From contig CALXQW010000041.1 in assembly GCA_944390805.1 (NCBI GenBank), positions 122,094-186,093 of the forward strand: a DNA stretch of 64,000 nucleotides, read 5' to 3'. Of the stretch, positions 8,771 through 18,320 are shown piece after piece. A program made the translations under genes and the position numbers. The notes beneath the pieces are model-generated. The model did not search any database. It saw only the letters and a list, made by a program, of their open reading frames with translations, and had not been told where the DNA came from. Origin of the DNA: an uncultured Opitutales bacterium. Its GTDB lineage: Bacteria; Verrucomicrobiota; Verrucomicrobiia; Opitutales; Intestinicryptomonadaceae. The first letter of the stretch is position 1. Every line of letters begins with the position of its first letter.

Positions 8771-9841
8771 ATGGCAAAGAAACCGATGGAACCCATAGGG
8801 CATGGCGATACAAAGGCCTTGGAACTTGCGCTTAGCGCGGTAAATAAACAGTTTGGAGAAGGCTCGTTGATAAGGCTTGGCGACGGCTTTAAAATGCAGG
8901 TTGAGGCTATAAGCACGGGCTCTATAGCAATAGACTTGGCCCTTGGCATAGGCGGCCTTCCAAAGGGAAGAATCTGCGAGATTTACGGGCCGGAGTCTTC
9001 GGGTAAGACAACGCTGTGTCTCTCGGTGATAGCCCAGGCGCAGCGCAAAGGCGGCAATGCGGTATTCATAGACGTTGAACATGCTTTGGATCCGCGCTAT
9101 GCAAAAGTTGTGGGAGTTGATCTTGATAATCTTATGGTTTCGCAGCCGGAGTGTGGAGAGGATGCCCTAAATATTGCAGAGACACTGATTCGCTCGGGAG
9201 CTGTTGACGTGATAGTGATAGACTCCGTTGCGGCTCTTGTATCGCGCCAAGAGCTCGAGGGGCAGATGGGAGATACCACCGTGGGGCTGCAAGCCCGCAT
9301 GATGAGCCAAGCAATGCGCAGGCTGACCGCGGCTATAAATAAGACAAAATGCGTTTGCATATTCACAAACCAGATAAGGGAAAAGATTGGTGTGATGTTC
9401 GGCAATCCGGAGACAACTCCGGGTGGTCGCGCGCTGAAATTCTTTGCGTCGACCCGCATGGATATACGCCGCATAGGGCAGATTAAAGATCCGTCGGGCA
9501 AGGTTATTGGCAACCGCACGAGGGTTAAAGTTGTCAAGAACAAGGTGGCTCCGCCGTTTACGGAGTGCGAGTTCGACATAATGTACAATGAGGGAATCTC
9601 CCAGACGGGATCTTTGCTCGACTTGGGCATAGAGAATAAGATTCTCGAGAAGAAGGGCGCGTGGATATCCTACAAAGGAGAGCTCATAGGGCAGGGGCGC
9701 GAGGCCGCAAAAGATTATCTTGCCAAAAACCAGAATGTAGCCGACGAGATAGCCAAGGCCATATCCGAGAAGGTCACCGTAGTTGGCGGTTCTGCCATTG
9801 CGGAGGGCGCGCCTGAGGAGCAAAAGCCAGAGCTTAAGTAG
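8771..9841 (+). CDS. recA: Recombinase RecA
   Basis: A 356-residue cytoplasmic recombinase that forms filaments on single-stranded DNA and drives homologous recombination and the SOS response. The Walker A loop [10 protein letters not shown] is at 73-82. VIDSVAAL (Walker B), the L1/L2 region and [20 protein letters not shown] follow, all textbook RecA. The C-terminus is acidic. The ATG is preceded by AGGAA. The 235-base upstream spacer shows no recognisable LexA box of the E. coli or Bacillus type. dnaE lies downstream in the same direction after about 170 bases. Confidence 0.98.
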   Translation: MAKKPMEPIGHGDTKALELALSAVNKQFGEGSLIRLGDGFKMQVEAISTGSIAIDLALGIGGLPKGRICEIYGPESSGKTTLCLSVIAQAQRKGGNAVFIDVEHALDPRYAKVVGVDLDNLMVSQPECGEDALNIAETLIRSGAVDVIVIDSVAALVSRQELEGQMGDTTVGLQARMMSQAMRRLTAAINKTKCVCIFTNQIREKIGVMFGNPETTPGGRALKFFASTRMDIRRIGQIKDPSGKVIGNRTRVKVVKNKVAPPFTECEFDIMYNEGISQTGSLLDLGIENKILEKKGAWISYKGELIGQGREAAKDYLAKNQNVADEIAKAISEKVTVVGGSAIAEGAPEEQKPELK

Positions 9842-10015
9842 TTTTGGTGTTTTTGCGGGTTCTTCTTGCCGTGTTTTTTGCATATGTCGGAGAACATGTG
9901 CGGGGAGAAGCTTAATTAAATATTCTTATCGCGCGGCAGCCTACGTGGGTTTGGTTGCTCCGCGCGGTTTAAACTTCCGCCTTTGATTTCTAAGGCGGCG
10001 GTGCGTATTAAAAAT

Positions 10016-13000
10016 ATGGCAGACAACTTTGTACATTTGCACTTGCATACCGACCATAGTTTTCTGGACGGGTGCAGCCGCATAGACACGCTCATGGCGA
10101 GGGTCAAGGAGCTCGGCATGCCGGCAGTTGCCATAACCGACCACGGCAACATGTGCGGCGGAATGGATTTTTACGATGCCGCCAATAAGGCGGGAGTAAA
10201 GCCCATACTTGGTTGCGAGATATACTTTGTAAACGACCACAAGATGACGGATAGGCCCAAGCGCGAGCGCAATAAGACCGACGACATCTCCGATATAGAA
10301 AACGACCCGAATTTTTGGACCCCAGACAGGTTTCCAAAATATCAGATACACCACAAAACTCTATTGGCGCAGAATTACGACGGGTACTTGAGCCTTTCAA
10401 AGATAGTCAGCGCCGCCTATGTTGATGGCTTCCATTACAAGCCCCGGGCCGACATAGATTTGCTCGCGAAATACTCAAAGGGAATAATAGCCTTAAGCGG
10501 CTGTTTAAACGGGGTTGCCAGCCAGTATCTTCTTTATTCCGACTACGAAAAGGCCCGCGAGGCCACCGCAAAGTTTGTGGACATATACGGTCGGGACAAC
10601 TATTTCATAGAGATACAGAACCATTTCTTGCCAGAGCAGCAGAAGATACTGCCTGGATTAGTTAGGCTTGCAAAGGAGTTCGGGCTGAAGATGGTTGCCA
10701 CGAATGATGCCCACTATGTTTACAAGAAAGACTGGGAGGCGCACGACGCTCTCTTGTGTCTGCAGACGGGCGCTGTTATATCCGACGAGAAGCGAATGAG
10801 GTATCCAAACCATGAATTTTATCTGAAGACTCGCGCGGAGATGGCGCAGGCTTTGCCTGAGTTTGAAGAGGCGCTCGACAACACCTTGCTTGTTGCCGAC
10901 ATGGTGGATATAAAGATAGAGAAGGGGCACAACCATTATCCTAAGTACGAGCGTCCGGCGGAGATTACTTTCAATCCGGACAAGGCGGATTTCAACCGCA
11001 TATTGGACCAGTACGTTGAGCGCAAAAACGTTGTTTTAAAGCAAAACGGCAAGGAGCCCAATTTCTCCCTCAGCTCTGATGACAGGGAGTTTCTGATGAA
11101 GAACGGGTTGTTTCTCTTTGATCTTTGTAAGAAGGGGCTTAAGGAGCGCTACGGAGTTGATTACGACAACCCTGGTGCATATGTCCCGAAGGAGGGCGAG
11201 GCTCCTGATTTTGCAAAGCATGTGTGTGAAAAGCTCGAATACGAACTGTCTATAATCGTAGGAGCTGGGTTTGTTGACTATTTTCTGATAGTGTACGATT
11301 TCATCAACTGGGCGCGCACGCACGGAATTCCGGTTGGTCCCGGAAGAGGATCTGGCGCTGGTTGCATGGTTGCGTACATAATAAAGATTACAGACATAGA
11401 CCCATTGAGGTTCGGGTTGCTGTTTGAAAGAATGCTTTCGCTCGAGAGAGTTTCTCCGCCCGATTTCGACGTTGACTTTTGCAAGTTGCGCCGCGACGAA
11501 GTTATAGATTACGTCCGTCGCAAGTACGGCGAGGACAGAGTTGCAAATATAGTTACATTCAACAAGCTTGGCGCAAAGAATGTAGTTAGGGATTTGGCAA
11601 GGGTAAACTCCATGCCCTACGCCGAGGCCGACGCATGGGCAAAGACGCTTCCAGATGTTCTCAATATAAAGCTCGACGCGGCTCTTGAGGCGTCTCCAGA
11701 GTTCAAGCAGGTTATAGAGACCAATCCTCTTGCTAAGCATATTTTCGACGAGGGCAAGATTGTTGAGGGAATGGTGCGCAACTGCGGCAAGCACGCCTGC
11801 GGAATAATAATTGGCGACCAGCGGCTCGACAATCTTGTTCCCGTCATGATACAGGAGGGGACCCTCACAACGCAGTTTCCCAAGACTCCGGCCGAGGAGC
11901 TGGGGCTACTCAAGGCCGACTTCCTTGGGCTTAAGACGCTGACGCTTCTTTCCGACGCCCAATCTAACGTAAGGCGCACAAGAGGCGTTGCCGATTTTGA
12001 GGTTGAGAAGATTCCCCTTGGCGATGCCAACACTTTTCAGCTGCTCAACAGCGGAGTTACAACCGGTGTTTTTCAGCTTGAAAGCGAGGGCATGCAGAAT
12101 TTGTGCCGCAGAATAGGGTTAAGTTCTTTCGAGGAAATCATAGCGCTTATAGCTTTGTACCGTCCTGGGCCCATGCAGTTTATAGACCAGTTTATAGAGG
12201 CAAAAAAAGACCCGTCTAAGATGCAGGTGCCTCATCCGCTCTTGCGGGATCTGGTCAAGGAGACCTACGGGGTTCTGGTGTATCAGGAGCAGGTTATGAT
12301 GGCTGCAAGAATCATTGCCGGATACACTCTCGGTGAGGCCGACATTCTGAGAAGAGCCATGGGAAAGAAAAAACCCGAGGTAATGGCCAAGCAGAAGGCG
12401 GTTTTTGTATCACGCGCGGAAAAGTTCAACGGCATAAAGCAGAAAGAGGCGGAGGGAATTTTTGCCATACTGGAGAAATTTGCGCAGTACGGTTTTAACA
12501 AGTCGCATTCGGCGGCATACGCAATGTTGAGCTATAGAACGGCGTATCTTAAGGCCAACTATCCTACGGAATTTATGGCCGCGCTTATATCTTCTGAGGC
12601 CGACAACGCAGACAAGGTTTCCAAATACATAGAGGCCGCAGAGGAGATAAACATAAAAGTTCTCGGACCAGACATAAACATTTCTCGAGAGCTATTTACG
12701 CCTATTCCAGAGCTTGCATGGAAGCCGTCTAAAGGATTTATGTTTGAGGATAGCCCAGGATCCATAAGATTTGGGTTTGCGGCTATAAAAGGAATAGGCG
12801 AGAACGCCGCAAAGGCGATAGTCTCCGAGAGAGACGCCAACGGGCCGTTTAAGGACATCTTTGACTTTATCGGGCGCGTAGGCGTGAGGAACTTGAATAA
12901 GAGGGTTCTGGAGAATCTGATTTTATCGGGGGCGTTCGACTCTTTCGGGATAGACAGGGGGCATTTGCTTGCAAGTCTTGACGCCATTATAAACCATTTG

Positions 13001-13852
13001 TCGGAATTGGAAGAAGACCGCCAGAGCGGACAGACAAACATGTTTGACATGCTTCTTTGCGACGATTCCGGCGGTGCGTCTTCAGCGGGTGCGTCGGCCA
13101 ATTCAAATATAATAGACACATCCACCGCACCTATGCCGCTTTCCCAGAAATTGCAGGCAGAAAAGAGCCTCCTGCAGTTTTATGTGTCGGGGCATCCCAT
13201 GAGCGAGTACAAGTATCTCGACAAGGCCATAGACGTAATTCCGGACGAGAATATCGTCAGAAAAATAAAGAAGGTGCAGTTTAGAATTTGCGGCGTTGCC
13301 GGAAACATAACCAAGCGCCTAACTAAGAAAGACAACAAACTTTGGTGCTATTTTACTCTGTCTGCGCAAGATGGCAGAACATGGAATATAAATATGTTCC
13401 CGAGCGCCTATGAGAAGTACTCAAAATCCGTATCCGAGGGCGAGTGCGTCTGCGTTATAGGCGACGCCCGTAGCGACGACGGCGGAGAAGTTCGCTACTC
13501 TTGCACAAGCGTTGAGAGCATGCAAAGCGCCTGCTCAAGATTTATATCTAAGATCAGGTGGGTAATAAAGCCCGACGCAAACTCAAAGCGCTTTGTAAAT
13601 TTGCTCTCGCGGTATTTTTTGGATAAGGCTTCCGGATCTTCCATAGAGAACGAAATTGCCGTGAAGATATCGGAATTTGACTATGTGGAGTTTTCGTCCG
13701 CTTCCGGTATCTTGAGCGGGTTTAACGCGCCTGCTTATGCGGCATTGATGCAGGAGCCGTCTCTTGCTTTTGCTGAGGTTTGCGCCCGCGCAATTCCTCC
13801 GCCGCCAGAGCCAGCCTGGCGCAGTAGGGGGTCTTTTGCAAGGCGCTCTTAA
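10016..13852 (+). CDS. dnaE: DNA polymerase III alpha subunit
   Basis: A 1278-residue replicative polymerase. I start at ATG 10016 because MADNFVHLHLHTDHSFLDG is the canonical PHP-domain N-terminus; the upstream TTG extension is not needed. The PHP region includes ITDHGNM. The polymerase core has GPGRGSGAG and PDFDVDFCKLRRDEVIDYV, holding the catalytic aspartates, then the helix-hairpin-helix stretch NKRVLENLI and a C-terminal OB-fold-like region (about 1080-1180). Length is about 100 residues more than the E. coli protein. A strong terminator follows 45 bases after the stop. Confidence 0.97.
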   Translation: MADNFVHLHLHTDHSFLDGCSRIDTLMARVKELGMPAVAITDHGNMCGGMDFYDAANKAGVKPILGCEIYFVNDHKMTDRPKRERNKTDDISDIENDPNFWTPDRFPKYQIHHKTLLAQNYDGYLSLSKIVSAAYVDGFHYKPRADIDLLAKYSKGIIALSGCLNGVASQYLLYSDYEKAREATAKFVDIYGRDNYFIEIQNHFLPEQQKILPGLVRLAKEFGLKMVATNDAHYVYKKDWEAHDALLCLQTGAVISDEKRMRYPNHEFYLKTRAEMAQALPEFEEALDNTLLVADMVDIKIEKGHNHYPKYERPAEITFNPDKADFNRILDQYVERKNVVLKQNGKEPNFSLSSDDREFLMKNGLFLFDLCKKGLKERYGVDYDNPGAYVPKEGEAPDFAKHVCEKLEYELSIIVGAGFVDYFLIVYDFINWARTHGIPVGPGRGSGAGCMVAYIIKITDIDPLRFGLLFERMLSLERVSPPDFDVDFCKLRRDEVIDYVRRKYGEDRVANIVTFNKLGAKNVVRDLARVNSMPYAEADAWAKTLPDVLNIKLDAALEASPEFKQVIETNPLAKHIFDEGKIVEGMVRNCGKHACGIIIGDQRLDNLVPVMIQEGTLTTQFPKTPAEELGLLKADFLGLKTLTLLSDAQSNVRRTRGVADFEVEKIPLGDANTFQLLNSGVTTGVFQLESEGMQNLCRRIGLSSFEEIIALIALYRPGPMQFIDQFIEAKKDPSKMQVPHPLLRDLVKETYGVLVYQEQVMMAARIIAGYTLGEADILRRAMGKKKPEVMAKQKAVFVSRAEKFNGIKQKEAEGIFAILEKFAQYGFNKSHSAAYAMLSYRTAYLKANYPTEFMAALISSEADNADKVSKYIEAAEEINIKVLGPDINISRELFTPIPELAWKPSKGFMFEDSPGSIRFGFAAIKGIGENAAKAIVSERDANGPFKDIFDFIGRVGVRNLNKRVLENLILSGAFDSFGIDRGHLLASLDAIINHLSELEEDRQSGQTNMFDMLLCDDSGGASSAGASANSNIIDTSTAPMPLSQKLQAEKSLLQFYVSGHPMSEYKYLDKAIDVIPDENIVRKIKKVQFRICGVAGNITKRLTKKDNKLWCYFTLSAQDGRTWNINMFPSAYEKYSKSVSEGECVCVIGDARSDDGGEVRYSCTSVESMQSACSRFISKIRWVIKPDANSKRFVNLLSRYFLDKASGSSIENEIAVKISEFDYVEFSSASGILSGFNAPAYAALMQEPSLAFAEVCARAIPPPPEPAWRSRGSFARRS

Positions 13853-13896
13853 ACCTGTTCTTTTTATTACTCAGATATCCATATTGTTTAGTTTTT

Positions 13897-13934
13897 GTGC
13901 CCTCTCCATTTTATATTGAAGAGGGCACTTTTTT
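13897..13934 (+). terminator. Rho-independent terminator of dnaE
   Basis: GTGCCCTCT (13897-13905) pairs perfectly with AGAGGGCAC (13920-13928) around a 14-base loop and is followed by six T residues. Confidence 0.9.
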
Positions 13935-14305
13935 ATACGCCTTTAGCAGATATTTTTTCTCTCGCAAGAATGGACTTTGAGATGTGCCTTTTAATATTTT
14001 AAGGCTTTTAGATTTCTATATTATAGCTTTCTCTCCTAACATTGCGCGCGAAGAAACGGGAAACTTTACGCGGCATTAAACTATGGGGAAAGGCGAAGTT
14101 TATAATAGTTAATAATTGTTGTCTCCTTTGTGCTTACTTGTAATTTTATTAAGAAAGAATGCGGATAATAAAATATTCATTTTTGCAATGCGGCAAGAGG
14201 CAAGATTTCTGCTCTATAAACTATATGGCGGGGGCTCTTTTCCTATTCATAAAAGTGGCCGCCTTTTCTTTTGTGTTCATATCAATTGCCATATTAGCCA
14301 ACTAA
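13935..14305. other. Intergenic spacer between convergent units, nothing recognised
   Basis: The space between the dnaE terminator and the terminator of the minus-strand redox operon. A 78-codon open frame on the plus strand (14116-14352) runs through the opposite terminator and has no ribosome site or coding character, so it is not called. Confidence 0.5.
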
Positions 14306-14338
14306 TAAAAAAAGAGCCCGCAAAGGCTTTGCAGACTC
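14306..14338 (-). terminator. Rho-independent terminator of the transhydrogenase operon
   Basis: Read on the minus strand, an 11-base-pair stem (GAGTCTGCAAA with TTTGCGGGCTC, two G-T pairs) closes on a GCC loop and is followed by a run of T. It lies about 70 bases after the stop of the NfnB-like gene. Confidence 0.9.
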
Positions 14339-14407
14339 CCTTAAACTTATAGGCAAAATATCTGCCCAAAAAGGGCATATGTCTTTGTGCCGCATTTAAA
14401 ACTTTCT

Positions 14408-15868
14408 CTACGCGCAGGCCGATTCCGACGCCGGAGGTTCCTTCAAAGGCTCTCCTTTCAGGAATTTGTTTATGGACGCTGCCGCCTTCTTTGCCTGGCC
14501 CATGGCGCTTATAACAGTGGCCGCTCCGCTAACTACATCGCCGCCGGCAAAAACACCTTCCATAGAGGTTTGAAGGGTGTCTGGATCAACCTCAAGAGTA
14601 CCCTTCTTTGTGGTTTTTAGGCCGCTTGTAGTCATTGGTATAAGAGGATTTGGACGGTTTCCTATGGCTATTACCACGGCGTCGCACTCTATTTCAAATT
14701 CGCTGCCGGGAATCTCCACCGGAGAGCGTCTGCCGGAGGCATCCGGCTCGCCAAGCTCCATCTTTGCACAGACTATGGCCCTTACGCGCCCGTTCTCATC
14801 TGCAAGCACCCTCTTCGGATTTGTAAGCAGGCATAGGTTTACTCCCTCCTGTTCGGCATGGTGCACCTCTTCTTTTCTCGCAGGCATCTGTTCTCTGGCG
14901 CGGCGGTAAACCAGGGTTGACTTTGCCCCAGCTCTCAGCGCCGTTCTGGAAGAATCCATAGCTACGTTTCCTCCACCGACTGTAACTATATGCTTTGCCC
15001 TTATCGGGGTTGTTGCAAAGTTCGGGAAGTCGTACGCTTTCATGAGGTTGTACCGTGTGAGGAATTCGTTGGCGGAATACACCCCAACGCTGTTCTCACC
15101 CTCTATTCCCATGAATATGGGCAGCCCCGCACCGGAACCTATAAATACGGCATCAAACTGGTCTTTTAGAAGCTCGCCAAGCGGCTGCATCTGGCCTATC
15201 AGATAGTTGAGATGTATCTTCACGCCAAGTTTCTTTAGCCCTTCAACCTCGTGCGTTACTATCTCCTTCGGAAGGCGAAATTCCGGAATGCCATACATAA
15301 GAACTCCCCCCGGATAATGCAGGCCTTCAAAGATCTCAACCTCGTGCCCTGCAAGAGCAAGCTCGCTTGCGGCGGTTATTCCCGCCGGACCGCACCCTAT
15401 TATCGCCACGCGCTTTCCGGTGTCTGGCGCTTTCTGTGGAGTTTCCTCGAGATTGTTTAAGCGTACATAATCTGCCGCAAACCTTTCAAGAGAACCTATC
15501 GCAACGGGTTTTCCCTTTATTCCCAATACGCATGAACCCTCGCACTGCGTCTCTTGCGGGCACACCCTGCCGCAAACCGCAGGCAGCGCTGTTTGGGTTT
15601 TAAGCTTTGCAGCAGCCGCAACTGGATCTCCCTTTGATATCTCTGCTATAAATTCCGGTATATTTATATGCACAGGGCATGCGCCCATGCATCTTGGCTT
15701 CTTGCATTGCAGACAACGGCTCGCTTCGTCCATTGCCGTCTGAAGGGAGAATCCGTATGGCACCTCCTCAAAATTTGCCGCGCGTTTTCTCGGCGACTGC
15801 TCCGGCATATCGTGCCTGGGCAGACCCGACGCCTTCAACTTTCTTTCAGGATTTTGATTTTCTGACAT
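14408..15868 (-). CDS. NfnB/GltD-like NADPH-binding flavoprotein subunit
   Basis: A 486-residue flavoprotein of the glutamate-synthase small-subunit family. The N-terminal part has the paired cysteine sets of two [4Fe-4S] clusters (Cys52, 55, 60, 64 and 99, 103, 109, 113). It is followed by an FAD site (AIIGCGPAGITAA), an NADP-type Rossmann motif (TVGGGNVAMDSS with downstream VYRRAREQMPARKEE) and the closing FAD motif GVFAGGDVVSGAATV. Alone it would be annotated GltA/GltD. Here it begins 12 bases after a NuoG-NfnA fusion gene, and no glutamate-synthase large subunit is near, so I read it as the NADP(H)-handling NfnB subunit of an electron-bifurcating transhydrogenase. Ordinary glutamate synthase is the alternative. 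Confidence 0.85.
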   Translation of the reverse strand: MSENQNPERKLKASGLPRHDMPEQSPRKRAANFEEVPYGFSLQTAMDEASRCLQCKKPRCMGACPVHINIPEFIAEISKGDPVAAAAKLKTQTALPAVCGRVCPQETQCEGSCVLGIKGKPVAIGSLERFAADYVRLNNLEETPQKAPDTGKRVAIIGCGPAGITAASELALAGHEVEIFEGLHYPGGVLMYGIPEFRLPKEIVTHEVEGLKKLGVKIHLNYLIGQMQPLGELLKDQFDAVFIGSGAGLPIFMGIEGENSVGVYSANEFLTRYNLMKAYDFPNFATTPIRAKHIVTVGGGNVAMDSSRTALRAGAKSTLVYRRAREQMPARKEEVHHAEQEGVNLCLLTNPKRVLADENGRVRAIVCAKMELGEPDASGRRSPVEIPGSEFEIECDAVVIAIGNRPNPLIPMTTSGLKTTKKGTLEVDPDTLQTSMEGVFAGGDVVSGAATVISAMGQAKKAAASINKFLKGEPLKEPPASESACA

Positions 15869-15880
15869 TGCTGAAATCTC

Positions 15881-18313
15881 CTATTTGTGATGATGGCATT
15901 TTCCTTCATGCCTTGGCATTGCGTCAACCTCGAGCACCGAATAGGCGCTTCTGCGCTTTGCAAGCTCGTCAAAGTCAACTTTGTCCAAATCGAAGAATGG
16001 CCCGTGCACGCAGGCGAACTTTGTCTCTCCGCCAACGCTTACTCTGCATGCTCCGCACATGCCGGTGCCGTCAACCATTATCGGATTGAGTGCGCATAGA
16101 GACTTCTTCCCAATTTCCTTTGCCACGCGCGAATTCTGCTTCATCATGAATACGCAACCTATGGCTATGGCGGCGTCGAAATTTGCACCTATCTGGGCGT
16201 ATACATCAGATACTCCTCCGCGCGTGCCTTCGGTGCCGTCGCGCGTCTTTATTATAAGCTCGTCTGCAACTTCCATCAGCTGCTCCTTGTTGTAGAGCAA
16301 ATACGCGCTCGATGCTTCTATCGCCGCAACAACTCGCTTGCCCATGCGCTTAAATTCCCTCGCAAGGGGATATATTGCCGCAATTCCATAGCAGCCTCCA
16401 AGCAGGAGAATGCTGTTTGCCGATTCAAACTGGGAGAAATCGAGCGGCGTGCCAAGAGGTCCGCTTACCGTGGCAAGAAATTCTCCCGCCTTCTTTGAGC
16501 CAAGCTCTGAACTGGAACGCCCAACTTCCTCTATCACAAACTTAACCCAGCCTTCGTCGGCATTCCAATCGGCTATCGTAAAGGGCGACCTCTCGCTGTG
16601 AGAGTCCGCCATTAGTATGGCAAACTGCCCGGGCTTTGCGTACTTTGCCATGTCGGGCGCCTTTATCTTCAGCATGTGGAAGTTTGGCGCAAGAAGCTTG
16701 TTCTCCAAGATCTCGTAGGGCTCTCCCATAAGATCGGACTTCTTCGGGGCGTATTCCCCGCTTTGTTCCTGCCCAAAATCCCTCAAGTCCGGCACAAAGT
16801 CCGCTATGATATTGCCGTATATTACCCTTGGCAGAGCCTTCTTGTCTTTCTTCGGGTCTCCGCCAAGCTCTATCTTCGGAGCCTTGAAGCCCGATTCATG
16901 CGGCAAATTCAGCTTCATTAGCAAATCCGCCAAAACCCCCGCAACAGGCCTCTGCATGCCTGAGGGCTTAACCGCCGGGCTTATACATATCTTTACGCCG
17001 TTCTCGTCTTCAAAAGTTCCGCCAGTTTCCGCCAATATTGCCGCCGGTATAAGAACATCGGCACTCTTGTGAACACTGTTTTTTGCAAAATCAACAATTA
17101 TTAGCTTCTTTGCATTCTTTGCCGTATCGGGCGCAAGATAGTTGCCAAAGCAAAAGACTGCGTCAAACTCGCTGATTTTCTCCGCGGTGCTCTTGGGCAA
17201 GTCTTTTGCGGTTGAGCCGTATGGCATCTCAACAAATTCTGCCTTTAGCCCCTTGACCAAATCGCATATGCCGCTCCTTGTCTCGTCGGATAAGTTCTCC
17301 CCGGCTATTACAAGAAGCTTTTTTGCCGAAGATAGAATATCCGCGGTGCTGTCTATAGTCTCCTGCCATGTTGCCGGAGTCATCTCTGCGCCCATCTTTA
17401 CGTAGGGGCGCGTAAGCCTATAACGGCTGTTGAATACCTGCGGATATGCAAAACGCCCTATTGCGCAAAGGGTTGATTCCTTGTCCAAAGAAACCATTCC
17501 TGTGGATATCAGCTTTCCATTCTTTATCTTTAAAGATATCTTGCAACGCTTCGGGCAGAATTGGCAGTAGCTTTCAACCTCCTTGTCTGGAACTCCATAC
17601 CACTTTGACCACCTATCTGTAAGAGACCCTGTTGGACATTCGTCCACGCACGCTCCGCAGAATGTGCACTCTTCCAAAATCCAGTCCTTGCCGAATGCCG
17701 CGGCTATCTTCGCATCTTTTCCTCTCTTGGTTATGCTGATTGCGGGTTTGTCGTGAAGTTTTTCGCAAACGCGCGCGCATATTGCACAAAGAACGCATAG
17801 GTTGTGGTCGCGGTCTATGAATGGATCGCTCTTTTCTATCTTGTCGGCAGAGTATGTAACTGGCAGCCCTATGTCGCGGGTGTAGGTGCCTATTGAAATG
17901 CTCCTTACAGCGCAGGTAGGCCTGTTTGAACACAGGCTGCAGCGCGTTGATGCGCCTGCATGCGTCGGCGTCTTCTTTACAGATTCGCAATCCTCGCGGG
18001 AATCGCATGTCAGGCAGGGCGACGGATGTGAACTTAGCATAAGCTCAAGCGTATGCCTACGCTGAAGCTCCAATCCTGGAGTGCTAGTGCGAACATTCAT
18101 TCCATCTGCCGCCGGAGTTGTACAGGCCGTAGGAGTGCCCCTAAGCCCGTCTATCTCAACTACGCAAAGCCTGCATGCGCCGTACGGCGATAGATCCTTA
18201 TGCGCGCATAGGCTTGGAATGTACAACCCAGCAGCTCTCGCTGCCTGCAATACCGTCATGCCCTCCTGGGCCGTAATTTTTACTCCGTCTATTGTTAGAT
18301 TCAAAGTCTTCAT
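15881..18313 (-). CDS. NuoG-like / NfnA-like fusion subunit of Stn-type transhydrogenase
   Basis: An 810-residue soluble iron-sulfur flavoprotein. Order: [2Fe-2S] domain (Cys36, 47, 50, 64); His-Cys3 [4Fe-4S] motif (His96, Cys100, 103, 109); an unusual extra Cys125/128/134 group; two ferredoxin clusters (Cys173-183 and 216-226); a Mo-oxidoreductase-type [4Fe-4S] site (Cys250, 253, 257, 283); a shortened molybdopterin-type domain to about 470 with no sign of a bound cofactor; then from about 535 a ferredoxin-reductase FAD/NAD module with RSPFTIAD and a terminal [2Fe-2S] motif TGMCGACRVSVGG, as in NfnA. There is no H-cluster domain, so it is not a hydrogenase. It probably wires the NADH-oxidising NuoEF-like unit to the NADP-reducing NfnB-like subunit. 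Confidence 0.85.
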   Translation of the reverse strand: MKTLNLTIDGVKITAQEGMTVLQAARAAGLYIPSLCAHKDLSPYGACRLCVVEIDGLRGTPTACTTPAADGMNVRTSTPGLELQRRHTLELMLSSHPSPCLTCDSREDCESVKKTPTHAGASTRCSLCSNRPTCAVRSISIGTYTRDIGLPVTYSADKIEKSDPFIDRDHNLCVLCAICARVCEKLHDKPAISITKRGKDAKIAAAFGKDWILEECTFCGACVDECPTGSLTDRWSKWYGVPDKEVESYCQFCPKRCKISLKIKNGKLISTGMVSLDKESTLCAIGRFAYPQVFNSRYRLTRPYVKMGAEMTPATWQETIDSTADILSSAKKLLVIAGENLSDETRSGICDLVKGLKAEFVEMPYGSTAKDLPKSTAEKISEFDAVFCFGNYLAPDTAKNAKKLIIVDFAKNSVHKSADVLIPAAILAETGGTFEDENGVKICISPAVKPSGMQRPVAGVLADLLMKLNLPHESGFKAPKIELGGDPKKDKKALPRVIYGNIIADFVPDLRDFGQEQSGEYAPKKSDLMGEPYEILENKLLAPNFHMLKIKAPDMAKYAKPGQFAILMADSHSERSPFTIADWNADEGWVKFVIEEVGRSSSELGSKKAGEFLATVSGPLGTPLDFSQFESANSILLLGGCYGIAAIYPLAREFKRMGKRVVAAIEASSAYLLYNKEQLMEVADELIIKTRDGTEGTRGGVSDVYAQIGANFDAAIAIGCVFMMKQNSRVAKEIGKKSLCALNPIMVDGTGMCGACRVSVGGETKFACVHGPFFDLDKVDFDELAKRRSAYSVLEVDAMPRHEGKCHHHK

Positions 18314-18320
18314 CTGGAAC

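Noticed and set aside
14116..14352. 78-codon plus-strand open frame between dnaE and the redox operon
   Set aside because: It runs through the minus-strand terminator, has no ribosome site and its translation has no protein-like pattern.
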